In this document: positions 52,194-61,069 of the stretch, one piece after another
Numbering within the stretch: position 1 is the first letter of the stretch
Layout: each line of letters starts with the position of its first letter
NCBI RefSeq assembly: GCF_028550415.1
Contig: NZ_JAQQKX010000005.1
Coordinates: 1 to 64,000 of the forward strand
Direction of reading: 5' to 3'
Length of the DNA: 64,000 bases
DNA from: Asticcacaulis aquaticus
Lineage (GTDB): Bacteria; Pseudomonadota; Alphaproteobacteria; Caulobacterales; Caulobacteraceae
Position numbers and translations under genes: made by a program
Notes under the pieces: model-generated
What the model was told of the DNA's origin: nothing
What the model saw: only the letters and a program-made list of their open reading frames with translations
Databases searched by the model: none

Positions 52194-52294
52194 AGCACGT
52201 CCCGATCCGATTGGATCGGAACTGTACTCTAAACTTTTGTTTTATCGCGCATTTGAATCCGAAAACCGTTGCACACTTTTCGGAATGCGCTCTA
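52191..52294. repeat. Bipartite palindromic repeat; ends supply two stop codons
   Basis: The element begins TAGAGC and ends GCTCTA. It holds two hairpins: GATCCGATTGGATC at the left, and GCGCATTTGAATCC facing TTTTCGGAATGCGC at the right. The TAG at its left end is the stop codon of the 95-residue protein; the complementary TAG at its right end stops the ABC-F gene. Relatives lie at 20457, 58239 and 59765. Confidence 0.85.
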
Positions 52295-53920
52295 GCCGCC
52301 CGGATGCAGCCCCGGCGCTTCCTGCCCCGTGCGCGCGACATATTCCGTATAGCCGCCGCCGTACTGATGCACGCCTTCCGGCGTCAGTTCCAGCACGCGG
52401 TTCGATAGCGCCCCCAGAAAATGACGGTCGTGCGAGACGAACAGCATGGTGCCTTCGAAATCGGCCAGGGCCGCGACCAGCATCTCCTTCGTCACCATGT
52501 CGAGGTGGTTCGTCGGTTCGTCCAGCACCAGCAGGTTCGGTGGATCGAACAGCATCCGCGCCATGACCAGACGCGCCTTTTCACCGCCCGACAACACGCG
52601 GCACGGCTTTTCGACGTCGTCGCCGGAGAAACCGAAGCACCCGGCTAGAGTCCTCAGCGCGCCTTGCGGGGCCTGCGGGAACGCGCCTTCCAGCGACTCG
52701 AAGATCGTTTCTTCGCCGTCGAGCAGGTCCATCGAATGCTGCGCGAAATAGCCCATCTTGACGCTGGCGCCCACCGTGACCGTGCCCTTATCGGGCTTGG
52801 CGTCCCCGGCCACCAGCTTGAGCAGGGTGGACTTGCCCGCGCCGTTGGCGCCGAGGATGCACCAGCGTTCCTTGCGCCGGACCTTGAAATCGAGACCGGC
52901 ATAGATCGACAGTTCGCCATAGCCCTTATGCACGTCACGCAGGTTCAGCACATCGTCGCCCGACCGCGGCGGGCTGCGGAATTCGAACTGCACCGCCTGA
53001 CGACGGCGCGGGGCTTCGACGCGCTCGATCTTGTCGAGTTTCTTCACCCGGCTCTGGACCTGAGCGGCATGGCTAGCGCGGGCCTTGAAGCGTTCGATGA
53101 ACTTGATTTCCTTGGCCAGCATGGCCTGCTGACGCTCGAACTGCGCCTGACGCTGGGCTTCGGTCAGGGCGCGCTGCTGATCGTAGAAGTCGAGGTCGCC
53201 CGAATAGGTGATCAGGGTGCCGCCATCGATTTCCACCACCTTGCCGATGATGCGGTTCATGAAGGCGCGGTCGTGCGAGGTCATCAGCAGCGCGCCGTCG
53301 TAGTTTTTAAGAAACGCCTCCAGCCAGATCAGGCTTTCGAGATCCAGGTGGTTCGACGGCTCATCCAGCAGCATCCCGTCGGGCCGCATCAGCAGGATGC
53401 GCGCCAGCGCCACGCGCATCTTCCAGCCGCCGGAGAGCAGGCCCACATCGCCGTCCATACGCTCCTGACTGAAGCTCAGGCCCGCCAGCACTTCGCGCGC
53501 CCGCGCCTCCAGCGCATAGCCGTCCAGCTCCTCGAATCGGCCCTGCACCTCGCCGTAGCGTTCGATGATGGTGTCGAACGCTTCCAGCTGATCCGGGTCG
53601 GCCATGGCGGCCTCAAGCTCGGCCATTTCGGCAGCCAGCGCGCTGACGGGACCGACCCCGTCCATCACGGCGGCGACCGCGCTCTGACCCGACATTTCAC
53701 CGACTTCCTGACTGAAATAGCCGATCGTCATGCCGCTATCGATGGCGACCTGTCCGTCGTCGGGCTGTTCCTGACCGGTCATCATGCGGAAAAGGGTCGT
53801 CTTGCCCGCGCCGTTCGGCCCGACAAGGCCGACCTTCTCGCCCTTCTGGATGCCCATCGAGGCATCGATGAACAGGATCTGGTGGCCGTTTTGCTTGCTG
53901 ATATTGTCGAGGCGGATCAT
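52292..53920 (-). CDS. ABC-F family ATPase
   Basis: This 542-residue protein has two ABC ATPase domains and no membrane helices. Walker A motifs are VGPNGAGKTT and LGANGAGKST; signatures are LSGGWKMRVALA and LSGGEKARLVMA; Walker B ends in MLLDEPSNHLDL and LVLDEPTNHLDM. The linker (residues about 240-310) is Arg/Lys-rich and helical, as in ribosome-acting EttA/YbiT/Uup proteins. A role in translation is likely. Its TAG stop lies in the repeat. tRNA-Met is 145 bp upstream. Confidence 0.93.
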   Translation of the reverse strand: MIRLDNISKQNGHQILFIDASMGIQKGEKVGLVGPNGAGKTTLFRMMTGQEQPDDGQVAIDSGMTIGYFSQEVGEMSGQSAVAAVMDGVGPVSALAAEMAELEAAMADPDQLEAFDTIIERYGEVQGRFEELDGYALEARAREVLAGLSFSQERMDGDVGLLSGGWKMRVALARILLMRPDGMLLDEPSNHLDLESLIWLEAFLKNYDGALLMTSHDRAFMNRIIGKVVEIDGGTLITYSGDLDFYDQQRALTEAQRQAQFERQQAMLAKEIKFIERFKARASHAAQVQSRVKKLDKIERVEAPRRRQAVQFEFRSPPRSGDDVLNLRDVHKGYGELSIYAGLDFKVRRKERWCILGANGAGKSTLLKLVAGDAKPDKGTVTVGASVKMGYFAQHSMDLLDGEETIFESLEGAFPQAPQGALRTLAGCFGFSGDDVEKPCRVLSGGEKARLVMARMLFDPPNLLVLDEPTNHLDMVTKEMLVAALADFEGTMLFVSHDRHFLGALSNRVLELTPEGVHQYGGGYTEYVARTGQEAPGLHPGG

Positions 53921-54064
53921 GAGGGCTTACTGACGAAAAGAAAGAATATGGGCGGGCTTTACAGGGGCGCGGACCTTTAGGGAAGGGCCTCGGCGCGCAT
54001 TTAACCGCACGCGGGCACAACCGGCCGGAATGTCCGGCATGTCTGCGTCGTCATAAGAGGAAGG

Positions 54065-54141
54065 TGGTGGTTGGAGGCGGGATCGAACCGCCGACCTGTG
54101 GGTTATGAATCCACCGCTCTAACCATCTGAGCTACCCAACC
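54065..54141 (-). tRNA. tRNA-Met (anticodon CAT)
   Basis: Read on the minus strand, the 77-nt sequence folds as a cloverleaf. The acceptor stem pairs GGTTGGG with TCCAACC; the D arm has GCTCAGATGGTTAGAGC, the T arm GGTTCGATCC, and the anticodon loop is TTCATAA. The CCA end is encoded. CAT could be elongator Met or an Ile (lysidine-modified) tRNA; the stem sequences favour elongator Met. Confidence 0.93.
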
Positions 54142-54232
54142 ATGTTCACGTCCGGAACGGCGTCAAAGCCTCGCTCCGATATGAAGAGGCCCGCCTATAT
54201 CCAAAATGCGGAGCCCGTTCAAGCCCGCTTTT

Positions 54233-55261
54233 TCAGTTTTGCCCACCAAATGCGTTGATAAGCGCGCTCAAACGTGCGCGCCCGGCGATCAGGCCGTAGC
54301 TTTCCAGTGCATGGGCCTGGGCATGGTGCGCGCGGTCGAGCGCCATGATCCAGTCGGCAAGGACGGTCTCCATGGCATCGGCCAGAGCGTCCGGGTCTTC
54401 CGGCGGGACCAGTCGGCCCAGTTGGCCGTCGAGCAGGATGTGGCGCGGGCCGTCGATGCCGGTCGAAACCACCGGCACGCCCGCCGCCATGGCTTCGGCC
54501 AGCACCAGACCGAAAGGCTCGACCCGCGACGACAGGACGAACAGGTCGCAGGTCGCCATGAAGCCGTCCGCCGGTTCGATCCAGCCGGGAAAGCCGACGA
54601 TCGCCTGAAGGCCGAGATCGTCGACCAGTTTTTGAAGGCTGTCCTTTTCCGGCCCGTCGCCGGCGATGCTCAGATGGACCTCGGTGCCCCGGTCGCGCAA
54701 AAGACCGACGGCGCGGATCAGCACGTCGAAGCCCTTGTTGACGTGCAGTCGCCCCAGTGCCCCGATGACCGGAACGTCGAGCGGGAAGGGCTTGACCGGG
54801 TGCATGCTTAGGGGCGTGAAGTTTTCCAGTAGATGCACCGGCAGCTTCGGCTGGCGCGCGCTCAGGGCCTCGGCCACGGCGGGCGATACGGCGATGGCGG
54901 CGACGGCTTTGGCGATATCGGGCTTCGAGCGGAAATTATGCACGACCGCCACGGTTTCCGGTGCCAGATTGGCCCAACCGTGGACGGCCAAAGTGATGGC
55001 GCGGTTGCCGTGCGCCAGAACGATGTCGGGCTGGAATTTTTTGGCTATGGCCTTCAGCTTCAGCGCCGCCAGCGGCGAACCGGTGAATTTCGTATTGAGG
55101 GCGGTAAAATCCGCGCCGTTCAGCTTGCCTGACAGGACGCCATCGGCGTGGCCGACGCTGAGCACCTCGAAGCCCTCGGCCTTGAGCGCTTCATGATAGC
55201 GCAGCGCCATGGTCTCCAGACCGCCGCGGCCCTTGGCCAGCATGAGATTGAGTACGCGCAT
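54233..55261 (-). CDS. GT4-type glycosyltransferase
   Basis: This 342-residue protein has the GT-B fold of family 4: N-terminal MLAKGRGGLETMALRYHEAL, then a C-terminal nucleotide-sugar domain with ALGRLHVNKGFDVLIRA, GDGPEKDSL, and SSRVEPFGLVLAEAMAAG (the EX7E motif). It probably adds a sugar to a cell-surface glycan or lipid. GGGAG precedes ATG 55261. It is divergent from an Lrp-type gene and has no other glycan genes around it. Confidence 0.87.
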   Translation of the reverse strand: MRVLNLMLAKGRGGLETMALRYHEALKAEGFEVLSVGHADGVLSGKLNGADFTALNTKFTGSPLAALKLKAIAKKFQPDIVLAHGNRAITLAVHGWANLAPETVAVVHNFRSKPDIAKAVAAIAVSPAVAEALSARQPKLPVHLLENFTPLSMHPVKPFPLDVPVIGALGRLHVNKGFDVLIRAVGLLRDRGTEVHLSIAGDGPEKDSLQKLVDDLGLQAIVGFPGWIEPADGFMATCDLFVLSSRVEPFGLVLAEAMAAGVPVVSTGIDGPRHILLDGQLGRLVPPEDPDALADAMETVLADWIMALDRAHHAQAHALESYGLIAGRARLSALINAFGGQN

Positions 55262-55448
55262 AAGGGCTCCCGCCGTCATCTGTTTGTGCTCTACAGCCTT
55301 ATGGCGGTCTCGAAAAGACCGTCTGGTGCCCGTTTGGGCGTCTATTTTGCAATTTGTGACAGTTTGTCGCCTTCCGGGGGTGGATTTTTTTAAAAAATGC
55401 GTCCTTATGGAAAAGGTTTTGCAAAAATGGCCGCGAAGGGAAACGATT

Positions 55449-55940
55449 GTGTCCGCCGATATTGACGAACTCGATGCGCGTATTCTGACTCTGGTGCAGG
55501 AAAACGCCAGTCTGTCGGTCGCCGAGATCGCCGAAAAGGTCAATCTGTCGCCATCGCCCTGCTGGCGCCGCCTGAAGCGGCTGGAGGATATCGGCGTCAT
55601 CCGCAAGCGCGTGACCATTCTCGACCCGGACCTGCTGGGGCTGGGGTTCGAGGTCTATGCCGCCGTCAAGCTGTCCCTGCCATCGCGGGAGAACCTCGAA
55701 GCGTTCGAGGCGCGGCTGGCGGAATGGCCGGAAATCGTCTCCTGCGCCACGGTTACCGGGCGCGAAGACTATATGTTGCGCATCGTGACGCGCGACATGC
55801 ACGCCTATGACGATTTCATGCGCGACAAGCTGCTGGCGTCGGACCTCGTCTCGGCGATTGAGAGCCGCATCGTCATCCGTTCGGTCAAGACGACCTCGGC
55901 CTTGCCGTTGAAGCTGGTCGTACCGGAAGCCGACGCTTAA
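55449..55940 (+). CDS. Lrp/AsnC-family transcriptional regulator
   Basis: This 163-residue protein has the Lrp helix-turn-helix (ARILTLVQENASLSVAEIA, SPSPCWRRLKRLEDIGVI) and the ligand-binding RAM domain (EVYAAVKLSLPS, EIVSCATVTGREDYMLRIV). GTG 55449 has AGGGAAA seven nt upstream; an in-frame ATG at 55407 has no ribosome site. Members control amino-acid or nitrogen genes. Its target is not evident; the divergent glycosyltransferase is the nearest candidate. Confidence 0.9.
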   Translation: MSADIDELDARILTLVQENASLSVAEIAEKVNLSPSPCWRRLKRLEDIGVIRKRVTILDPDLLGLGFEVYAAVKLSLPSRENLEAFEARLAEWPEIVSCATVTGREDYMLRIVTRDMHAYDDFMRDKLLASDLVSAIESRIVIRSVKTTSALPLKLVVPEADA

Positions 55941-56025
55941 CCGGCGAAAGTGCGGTGCGTGCCATAATCCAGTCATAATGGGCGGCTTTTTTTGCGCCTG
56001 CACATTCATAGCATAAGGCTCGACG

Positions 56026-57285
56026 ATGAAGGTCTGGACCCCCGTACTGGCGTCACTGGTATTGCTGGCCTCCTCGGTTCAGGCGCAGAACGTCGATCCG
56101 ACCTCCGATCTCGGTAAGTTCCGCGCCCTGCGCGCCGATGGCATAGCGGCTCTGCAAAAGAACGAGCGGCAAAAGGCGCTCGACCTGATCACTCAGGCCG
56201 GCGACATCCTGCCGGATTCACCGTCGATCCTGCTGCTCAAGGCGCAGATCGAACTTGAGATGAAGCGCAAGACCCTGGCGCGGGCGCATCTGCTCACCTA
56301 TCTGCGCCGCGGCATGGTCGTCGACCTCAAGCGTAACCCCGAATTCGAAGCCATCTGGGACGCCGAGCTGGAGTCGATGCAGGCGGAAAACGCCGCGAAA
56401 AAGGGCGGGCTGACGGTGCGGACCGAGGTCGGGGACCTCAACCTGATCGAAGGCGTGGCCATCGCCGAAGACGGGACCTTATTCGCCACGGCCCTGCGTA
56501 CGGGTATCGTCGGCACGGTGGGTAAGGACGGTATTGAAAAACGCCTCAATTTCCGTCCCGGTGTCGCGGCCAATGCTATCGGCCTGCGCGAGGGTGTCCT
56601 GTGGGCGTCGACGGCACCGTCGCGTCAGACCGTAGGCTACAAGGCCGATGCCAAACTGGTCTCGAAGATCGTCAAGGTCGATCCGGCGACCGGCAAGATT
56701 TTGGGGCAGTTCGAGAACAAACGCCCGGATCGTCGTCTGTCGGACATGCTGCTGGGTAAGGAAGACCTCTATGTGTCCGACGGCAATACGGGCGAGGTTC
56801 TGCGTCTGACCGGCTATCAGGGCGCATTGGACGTGCTGATCCCCGAAGGCTATCTCGGATCGCCGCAGGGTCTGGCCGAGAACGAGGCGGCGACGATGCT
56901 GATTGTGGCGGACTACAGCTCCGGGCTCTATCGCGTCGACCTGACCGCCGGGACGATCAAGCGCCTGCGCGCGCCGCAAAACGCCGTGCTGCTGGGGCTG
57001 GACGGCCTCTATCGCTACGGGAACGATATCATCGCGGTGCAGAACGGCTTCAAGCCGAACCGCATCCTGCGTCTGAAGATGAGTGCCGACTGGGGCGAGG
57101 TCGAGTCGGTCGAGGTCCTGCTGCGCGGCGCGCCGGAGATGCTGGAGCCGACCGGTGGGCAAATCGTCGGGGACAAGTTTATCTTCGTGGCGCGCAGTCA
57201 GTGGTCGGAATTCGACGACAAGGGCAATATCAAAAACCCGACGCCGGAACCTGCGGTGATCGGTGAGATTACGCTGGTGCCGTAA
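56026..57285 (+). CDS. Exported TPR / beta-propeller protein
   Basis: This 419-residue protein has a signal peptide (cleavage near VQAQN). A TPR-like helical part (about 35-100: GIAALQKNERQKALDLI, LLKAQIELEMKRKTLA) is followed by a beta-propeller (about 125-410: LIEGVAIAEDGTLFATAL, MLLGKEDLYVSDGNTG, IVADYSSGLYRVDL) like SMP-30/NHL sugar-lactone proteins. It may bind or hydrolyse a small molecule, but catalytic residues are not obvious. It is a single gene with a composite repeat after it. Confidence 0.72.
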   Translation: MKVWTPVLASLVLLASSVQAQNVDPTSDLGKFRALRADGIAALQKNERQKALDLITQAGDILPDSPSILLLKAQIELEMKRKTLARAHLLTYLRRGMVVDLKRNPEFEAIWDAELESMQAENAAKKGGLTVRTEVGDLNLIEGVAIAEDGTLFATALRTGIVGTVGKDGIEKRLNFRPGVAANAIGLREGVLWASTAPSRQTVGYKADAKLVSKIVKVDPATGKILGQFENKRPDRRLSDMLLGKEDLYVSDGNTGEVLRLTGYQGALDVLIPEGYLGSPQGLAENEAATMLIVADYSSGLYRVDLTAGTIKRLRAPQNAVLLGLDGLYRYGNDIIAVQNGFKPNRILRLKMSADWGEVESVEVLLRGAPEMLEPTGGQIVGDKFIFVARSQWSEFDDKGNIKNPTPEPAVIGEITLVP

Positions 57286-57310
57286 TATTCATTTCTGACT
57301 AAGCACTTTC

Positions 57311-57535
57311 ATACTCCCCCGGCGTGCCGGGGGAGGTGGATTTTGGCGCGAAGCGGCAAAAGACGGTGGGGGGCTCGCGTAGATACCACATGAGAATTTG
57401 CTGTCCCGTTTACTCGCTGCCACTACAGCGCAGGCCCCCACCACCACATCTCAGGGCTTACGCCCTTCGTGCGGTCCCATCGCTTGCGAAAGCTATACTT
57501 TCGCGGCGCTATACCCCGGTACACCGGGGAGGTAT
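57311..57535. repeat. Composite inverted repeat, ATACCTCCCC family, copy 2
   Basis: The left end ATACTCCCCCGGCGTGCC and the right end CCGGTACACCGGGGAGGTAT are complementary in outline. Internal stretches are ACGGTGGGGGGCTCGCG and GCCCCCACCACCACAT. It occupies the gap between two convergent genes and could stop transcription from both sides. Confidence 0.7.
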
Positions 57536-57555
57536 AAAAACGGTGCGTCAAAAAT

Positions 57556-57909
57556 TCACTCGCCGTATTCGTCGTCGCAGACCATGCCCTTACCTTCCAT
57601 GCCGTTCCATTCGATGACGAAGCCTTTTGACATCATCTTTTGATCGATGCTGGCCTTGACCTGTGTGGCACTGTGCTTGGTGAGTTCCGTGTAGCGTTTA
57701 AAGGCCCGTTCGCGCGCCTTGATCATCCACGCATCGGGCGACTGCCGGGCATGAAGATAATCGTAGGTGGCCAGACAGATTAAGGCGAACTCGGTCTCTT
57801 TGGCAATTTCCGCCTTGGAGGGCGGGACCGGTGTTTTGGAAGTTTGGGCGTTTGCGGAAAAAGAAATAACCGTCAGGCAGGCCGCGAAGGTCAAACACCG
57901 TATGATCAT
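57556..57909 (-). CDS. Hypothetical exported protein
   Basis: This 117-residue protein has a signal peptide (MIIRCLTFAACLTVISFSA, cleavage after ANA). The mature part is helical (FALICLATYDYLHARQSPD, WMIKARERAFKRYTELTK) with a Cys in the middle and one near the end (GMVCDDEYGE). ATG 57909 is preceded by GAGA. I do not recognise the family. It is an isolated gene between two repeat-rich regions. Confidence 0.6.
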   Translation of the reverse strand: MIIRCLTFAACLTVISFSANAQTSKTPVPPSKAEIAKETEFALICLATYDYLHARQSPDAWMIKARERAFKRYTELTKHSATQVKASIDQKMMSKGFVIEWNGMEGKGMVCDDEYGE

Positions 57910-58091
57910 GACGTCTATCTCATTTACCATTGAAAGCGGTAGAATGGGGGGATCAAACGCGTGTCACAACCCGCATTCGGGGGGGAGGCGTCTCCCGAAA
58001 ACTTTATCGCCTGTGACGAAATAGTCGGTTGCCAATCCGATATTGCGAGTTATTCTCATTAAATCGGAGTGTTCGGCAACGGAGTCGTCTC

Positions 58092-58241
58092 ATGATCCTG
58101 CTCAGCCTGGGGGTTCAGTCCCTGACCCAGCGTCTCAATGCCGACCGGGTGCGGGTGACACCTGTCCGCGATACCGGACGTTTCGCCTCAAAAGAGAACA
58201 GTGCTCAGATCGGTTCTCCGATAGCGGACAATCATCGCTAA
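58092..58241 (+). CDS. Possible 49-residue small protein
   Basis: The frame begins MILLSLGVQSLTQRLNADRV and ends IADNHR. GGAG lies 7 nt before the ATG, and the stop codon TAA is the first part of a repeat. The composition is polar apart from the start, with no signal peptide or membrane helix. I cannot support it by family. Its ribosome site and use of typical codons make it plausible. Confidence 0.4.
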   Translation: MILLSLGVQSLTQRLNADRVRVTPVRDTGRFASKENSAQIGSPIADNHR

Positions 58242-58352
58242 AACATGTCCCGATCCGAATGTTTCGAGACATGTTTTAGGATTTTCTTTTGTCGCGCATT
58301 TGATTCCAAAAACCGCCAAGAAAGTATTTTGGCACTTTTTGGAATGCGCTCT
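58239..58352. repeat. Bipartite palindromic repeat, copy at 58.2 kb
   Basis: The left hairpin TAAAACATGTCCCGA pairs with TTTCGAGACATGTTTTA, and the right part GCGCATTTGATTCC faces GGAATGCGC. It is the same design as 52191-52294. It lies at the start of a 310-bp intergenic region, which also holds TTAAC motifs and the sigma-54-like site at 58453. Confidence 0.8.
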
Positions 58353-58452
58353 GATTTTGACGCATCTGACAAAGATGTGAATTGGCTAATCCATTCAAAC
58401 CGCTATTCGGTTAACGAAAGCGCTTTACCGGCGTTAACCTTTGTGGCAGTGG

Positions 58453-58468
58453 TGGCATAGAACCTGCA
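58453..58468 (+). promoter_or_regulatory. Sigma-54-like promoter
   Basis: TGGCATAGAACCTGCA has GG and GC at the correct -24/-12 spacing (TGGCA-N8-GCA). The start codon of the exported DxDxDG protein lies 84 bp downstream. Two GTTAAC sequences just upstream could be CtrA half-sites. No test of activity is possible here. Confidence 0.4.
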
Positions 58469-58551
58469 TTAAGACAGGGTGAGCGGCTTTGCCTGTATGA
58501 TTGCAGGACAAAAAAGTCGCCAACGTCAAAAAGCGACATAGGAAACGACGG

Positions 58552-59052
58552 ATGTTTAAGGGTTTGGTTCAGGCTGCGGCTGTGGTGTCTCTTCTGTTCG
58601 GCGCGGGTACCGTGTCGGCGGCGGAACTGAAGGCTGATGTCGTGAAGGCCCCCTATGCCGGTCTGGCTGCGCCCCTGAAAGGCGACTTCGATGGCGATGG
58701 CCGTCAGGACGACGTCTGGTTCAGCCAGGACGACGATGCCCGTCAGAGCGTCTATATCCGCCTCAATCGCGAAGATGCCGCCGAAGATATCAAGGTGATG
58801 AGCCTCGACGCCAAGCTGACGCCACAGGCCCAGCGCGCCGCGGCGGCGGAATACAAGATCGATTGCGGTGCCTTTTCGGATAATTGTAGCGAAGGCGTCC
58901 GCCTGAGCACCGATGGCCTGATCCTCTCGCTGGATGAAGGCATGACGGTTCTGATCCACTGGACCGGCAAGGGTTTCGATCAGGACTTCATCCGCAGCGA
59001 CGATGTGCGCCTGAGCCGCGCGGTCGCCACCCTGTTTGCGTTGAATCCGTAG
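58552..59052 (+). CDS. Exported protein with DxDxDG calcium-type loop
   Basis: This 166-residue protein has a signal peptide (cleavage after VSA). The loop GDFDGDGRQDDVWF, of VCBS/FG-GAP type and probably calcium-binding, is followed by strands (QSVYIRLNRE, GMTVLIHWTGKGFDQDFI) and a Cys pair (DCGAFSDNCS). AGGAAAC precedes ATG 58552. Its role is unknown; the sigma-54-like promoter upstream might tie it to developmental or flagellar control. Confidence 0.68.
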   Translation: MFKGLVQAAAVVSLLFGAGTVSAAELKADVVKAPYAGLAAPLKGDFDGDGRQDDVWFSQDDDARQSVYIRLNREDAAEDIKVMSLDAKLTPQAQRAAAAEYKIDCGAFSDNCSEGVRLSTDGLILSLDEGMTVLIHWTGKGFDQDFIRSDDVRLSRAVATLFALNP

Positions 59053-59269
59053 TCATAGCGGTTACGAAAATACACCTTTCGTTAGCCGTGTTCCTTAGGT
59101 CTTCGTAAAGAGAAGGCCTATTAAGTCTTGCATCCAGTAGGATGTTGCGACGCAATATCAGTGTTTTTCCAATAGGTTCCAGCGTACCCGACGGCCCGTT
59201 TTCCGGTGTCCGGCGCTTGGGCTTTGTGCGGAGTGGCGCTGTCGCGACGTATAAGAAAAGAAAGACTTC

Positions 59270-59764
59270 ATGGGACGTTCGGCCGACTATTCCAAGGAAA
59301 AATGCGCCATTGCCGCCTCGGTGGATCTGGTGGGGGAGCCGTGGACCCTGCTGATTATCCGCAATGCCTTCATGGGACATAGCCGCTTCGAGCAATGGCA
59401 AAAGAGCCTTGGCGTGGCGCGCAACGTACTGGCGGCCAGACTGAAACGGCTGGTGGCACTGGATATCATGCGCGCCGAAGCCTATAGCCAGCGGCCCCTG
59501 CGCTATGAATACGTTCTAACGCCGAAGGGGCAGGGGCTGCTGGGCGTGATCATGGCGCTCTACAGCTGGGGTCGCGAGCACGTCTATGAGTCCGAGGCCG
59601 TCATCGAAATGGCCCATGATGACTGTGCGCACGATCTGCACACGACGGCGCACTGCACCCATTGCGACGCGACCCTGACGCCGCAGAATGTGCTCAAGCT
59701 GAAGTTTCACGACGAGGCCCTGACGCTGGCCGAGCTTTATGAGAAGAAGGGTATCGTTCTCTAA
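59270..59764 (+). CDS. HxlR-family transcriptional regulator
   Basis: This 164-residue regulator has the HxlR winged helix (EPWTLLIIRNAFMGHSRFE, RNVLAARLKRLVALDI) and a C-terminal extension with CTHCDATLTPQNV, which may bind metal. Cys 12 (SKEKCAIAA) is in the position used by HxlR members for redox or aldehyde sensing. AGAAAG lies before ATG 59270. It converges on mnmA with a palindromic repeat between them. Target genes are unknown. Confidence 0.88.
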   Translation: MGRSADYSKEKCAIAASVDLVGEPWTLLIIRNAFMGHSRFEQWQKSLGVARNVLAARLKRLVALDIMRAEAYSQRPLRYEYVLTPKGQGLLGVIMALYSWGREHVYESEAVIEMAHDDCAHDLHTTAHCTHCDATLTPQNVLKLKFHDEALTLAELYEKKGIVL

Positions 59765-59809
59765 GCGCACGCCAAAAAGTGTGCAGCGGTTTTTGGATTA
59801 AGTGCGCGA
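59765..59809. repeat. Palindromic repeat between the HxlR-family gene and mnmA
   Basis: GCGCACGCCAAAAAGTG faces GGTTTTTGGATTAAGTGCGC. It is the core of the bipartite repeat in opposite orientation and fills the whole space between the two convergent stop codons. Confidence 0.75.
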
Positions 59810-61006
59810 CTATAAAAATGCGTGGGTGCGCTCGATAAAGCCGCCGCCCAGCACGCGGTCGTCATCTTCCGGATCGTACAGCACGCAGGCCTGACCGGGA
59901 GCGACACCTTCTTCGCCATCGCCGAAGATGACGCGGATTTGAGCGCCTTCGAGTGCCAGATGTGCGGCGACCGGCGGGCGGGTCGAGCGGACGCGTGCCA
60001 GCACCGGGCGGTGGTTTTGCGCCGCCTCGATCAGGCTGTCCTCGTCGCCGAGCCAGTTGGTTTCCTTCAGATCGAGCGCCCGCGTCAAAAGCGCTTCGCG
60101 CGGCCCGACATAGACCCGGCGCGTCGCGGCATCGAGCTTGATGACGAACAAAGGTTCACCGACGGCGACGTTGAGGCCGCGGCGCTGACCGATGGTATAG
60201 CCGGTAATGCCGTCGTGACGCCCCAGCACACGCCCGTCCAGATGGACGATTTCGCCGGCTTCGCGGCCCTGTGGGCGCAGACGGTCGATGAGCGTCGTGT
60301 ACTTGCCTTCGGGCACGAAACAGATGTCCTGACTGTCCGGTTTGGCGGCGATGCTCAGGCCCAGTTGGCGGGCGATGTCGCGCACCTGCGGCTTGGGGAT
60401 ACCGGCCAGCGGAAAGCGCAGGAAATCGAGCTGATCGCGCGTCGTCGCGAACAGGAAATAGGACTGATCGCGACTCTTATCTATCGCGCGGCGCATCTCG
60501 ACGCGGTTGCCGGTATCCGCGCGCTCAACGTAGTGGCCGGTGGCCATGGCTTCGGCGCCCAGATCGCGGGCGACGTCGAGCAGGTCGCGGAACTTGACCG
60601 TCTGATTGCAGCGGATGCACGGCACCGGGGTTTCACCGCGCAGATAAGAGTCGGCAAATTCCTCGATAACCGAGTCCTTGAAGCGGCTCTCGTAATCGAG
60701 GACGTAGTGACTGATGCCGATCTTTTCGGCGGCGACGCGGGCGTCGTGGATGTCCTGACCGGCACAGCAGGCCCCGGTTTTCTTGAGCGCCTGACCGTGG
60801 TCGTAGAGTTGCAGCGTAACGCCCACGACTTCGTAACCGGCAGCGTGCAGCAGGGCGGCGGCCACGGTGGAATCGACGCCGCCGGACATGGCCGCGACGA
60901 CGCGCGCGCCGATAGGCAGGCCGACGCTTTGCCGCACGGCCTCGATCGCCGAACCGAGGTCGGCGGTATCGAAGGCAGGAATGGGGCAGGCTATCGGAGC
61001 GTTCAT
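59810..61006 (-). CDS. mnmA: tRNA 2-thiouridylase MnmA
   Basis: This 398-residue enzyme thiolates U34 of tRNAs for Lys, Glu and Gln. It has the ATP-binding PP-loop AMSGGVDST, the catalytic Cys in [10 protein letters not shown] and the second Cys in [10 protein letters not shown]. Further matches are ATGHYVE and [13 protein letters not shown]. The length is slightly above the E. coli protein because of about 30 extra N-terminal residues. It is a single gene. Confidence 0.96.
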   Translation of the reverse strand: MNAPIACPIPAFDTADLGSAIEAVRQSVGLPIGARVVAAMSGGVDSTVAAALLHAAGYEVVGVTLQLYDHGQALKKTGACCAGQDIHDARVAAEKIGISHYVLDYESRFKDSVIEEFADSYLRGETPVPCIRCNQTVKFRDLLDVARDLGAEAMATGHYVERADTGNRVEMRRAIDKSRDQSYFLFATTRDQLDFLRFPLAGIPKPQVRDIARQLGLSIAAKPDSQDICFVPEGKYTTLIDRLRPQGREAGEIVHLDGRVLGRHDGITGYTIGQRRGLNVAVGEPLFVIKLDAATRRVYVGPREALLTRALDLKETNWLGDEDSLIEAAQNHRPVLARVRSTRPPVAAHLALEGAQIRVIFGDGEEGVAPGQACVLYDPEDDDRVLGGGFIERTHAFL

Positions 61007-61069
61007 GAGCGGGTAAATAAGCTTTTTAGAGCCAAAAGAGTAGGGGGTGGCGTGAAACTATTTAAATCA

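Noticed and set aside
53921-54064. Possible integrated island beside tRNA-Met
   Set aside because: No integrase, direct repeat of the tRNA end or change in gene type was seen on either side.
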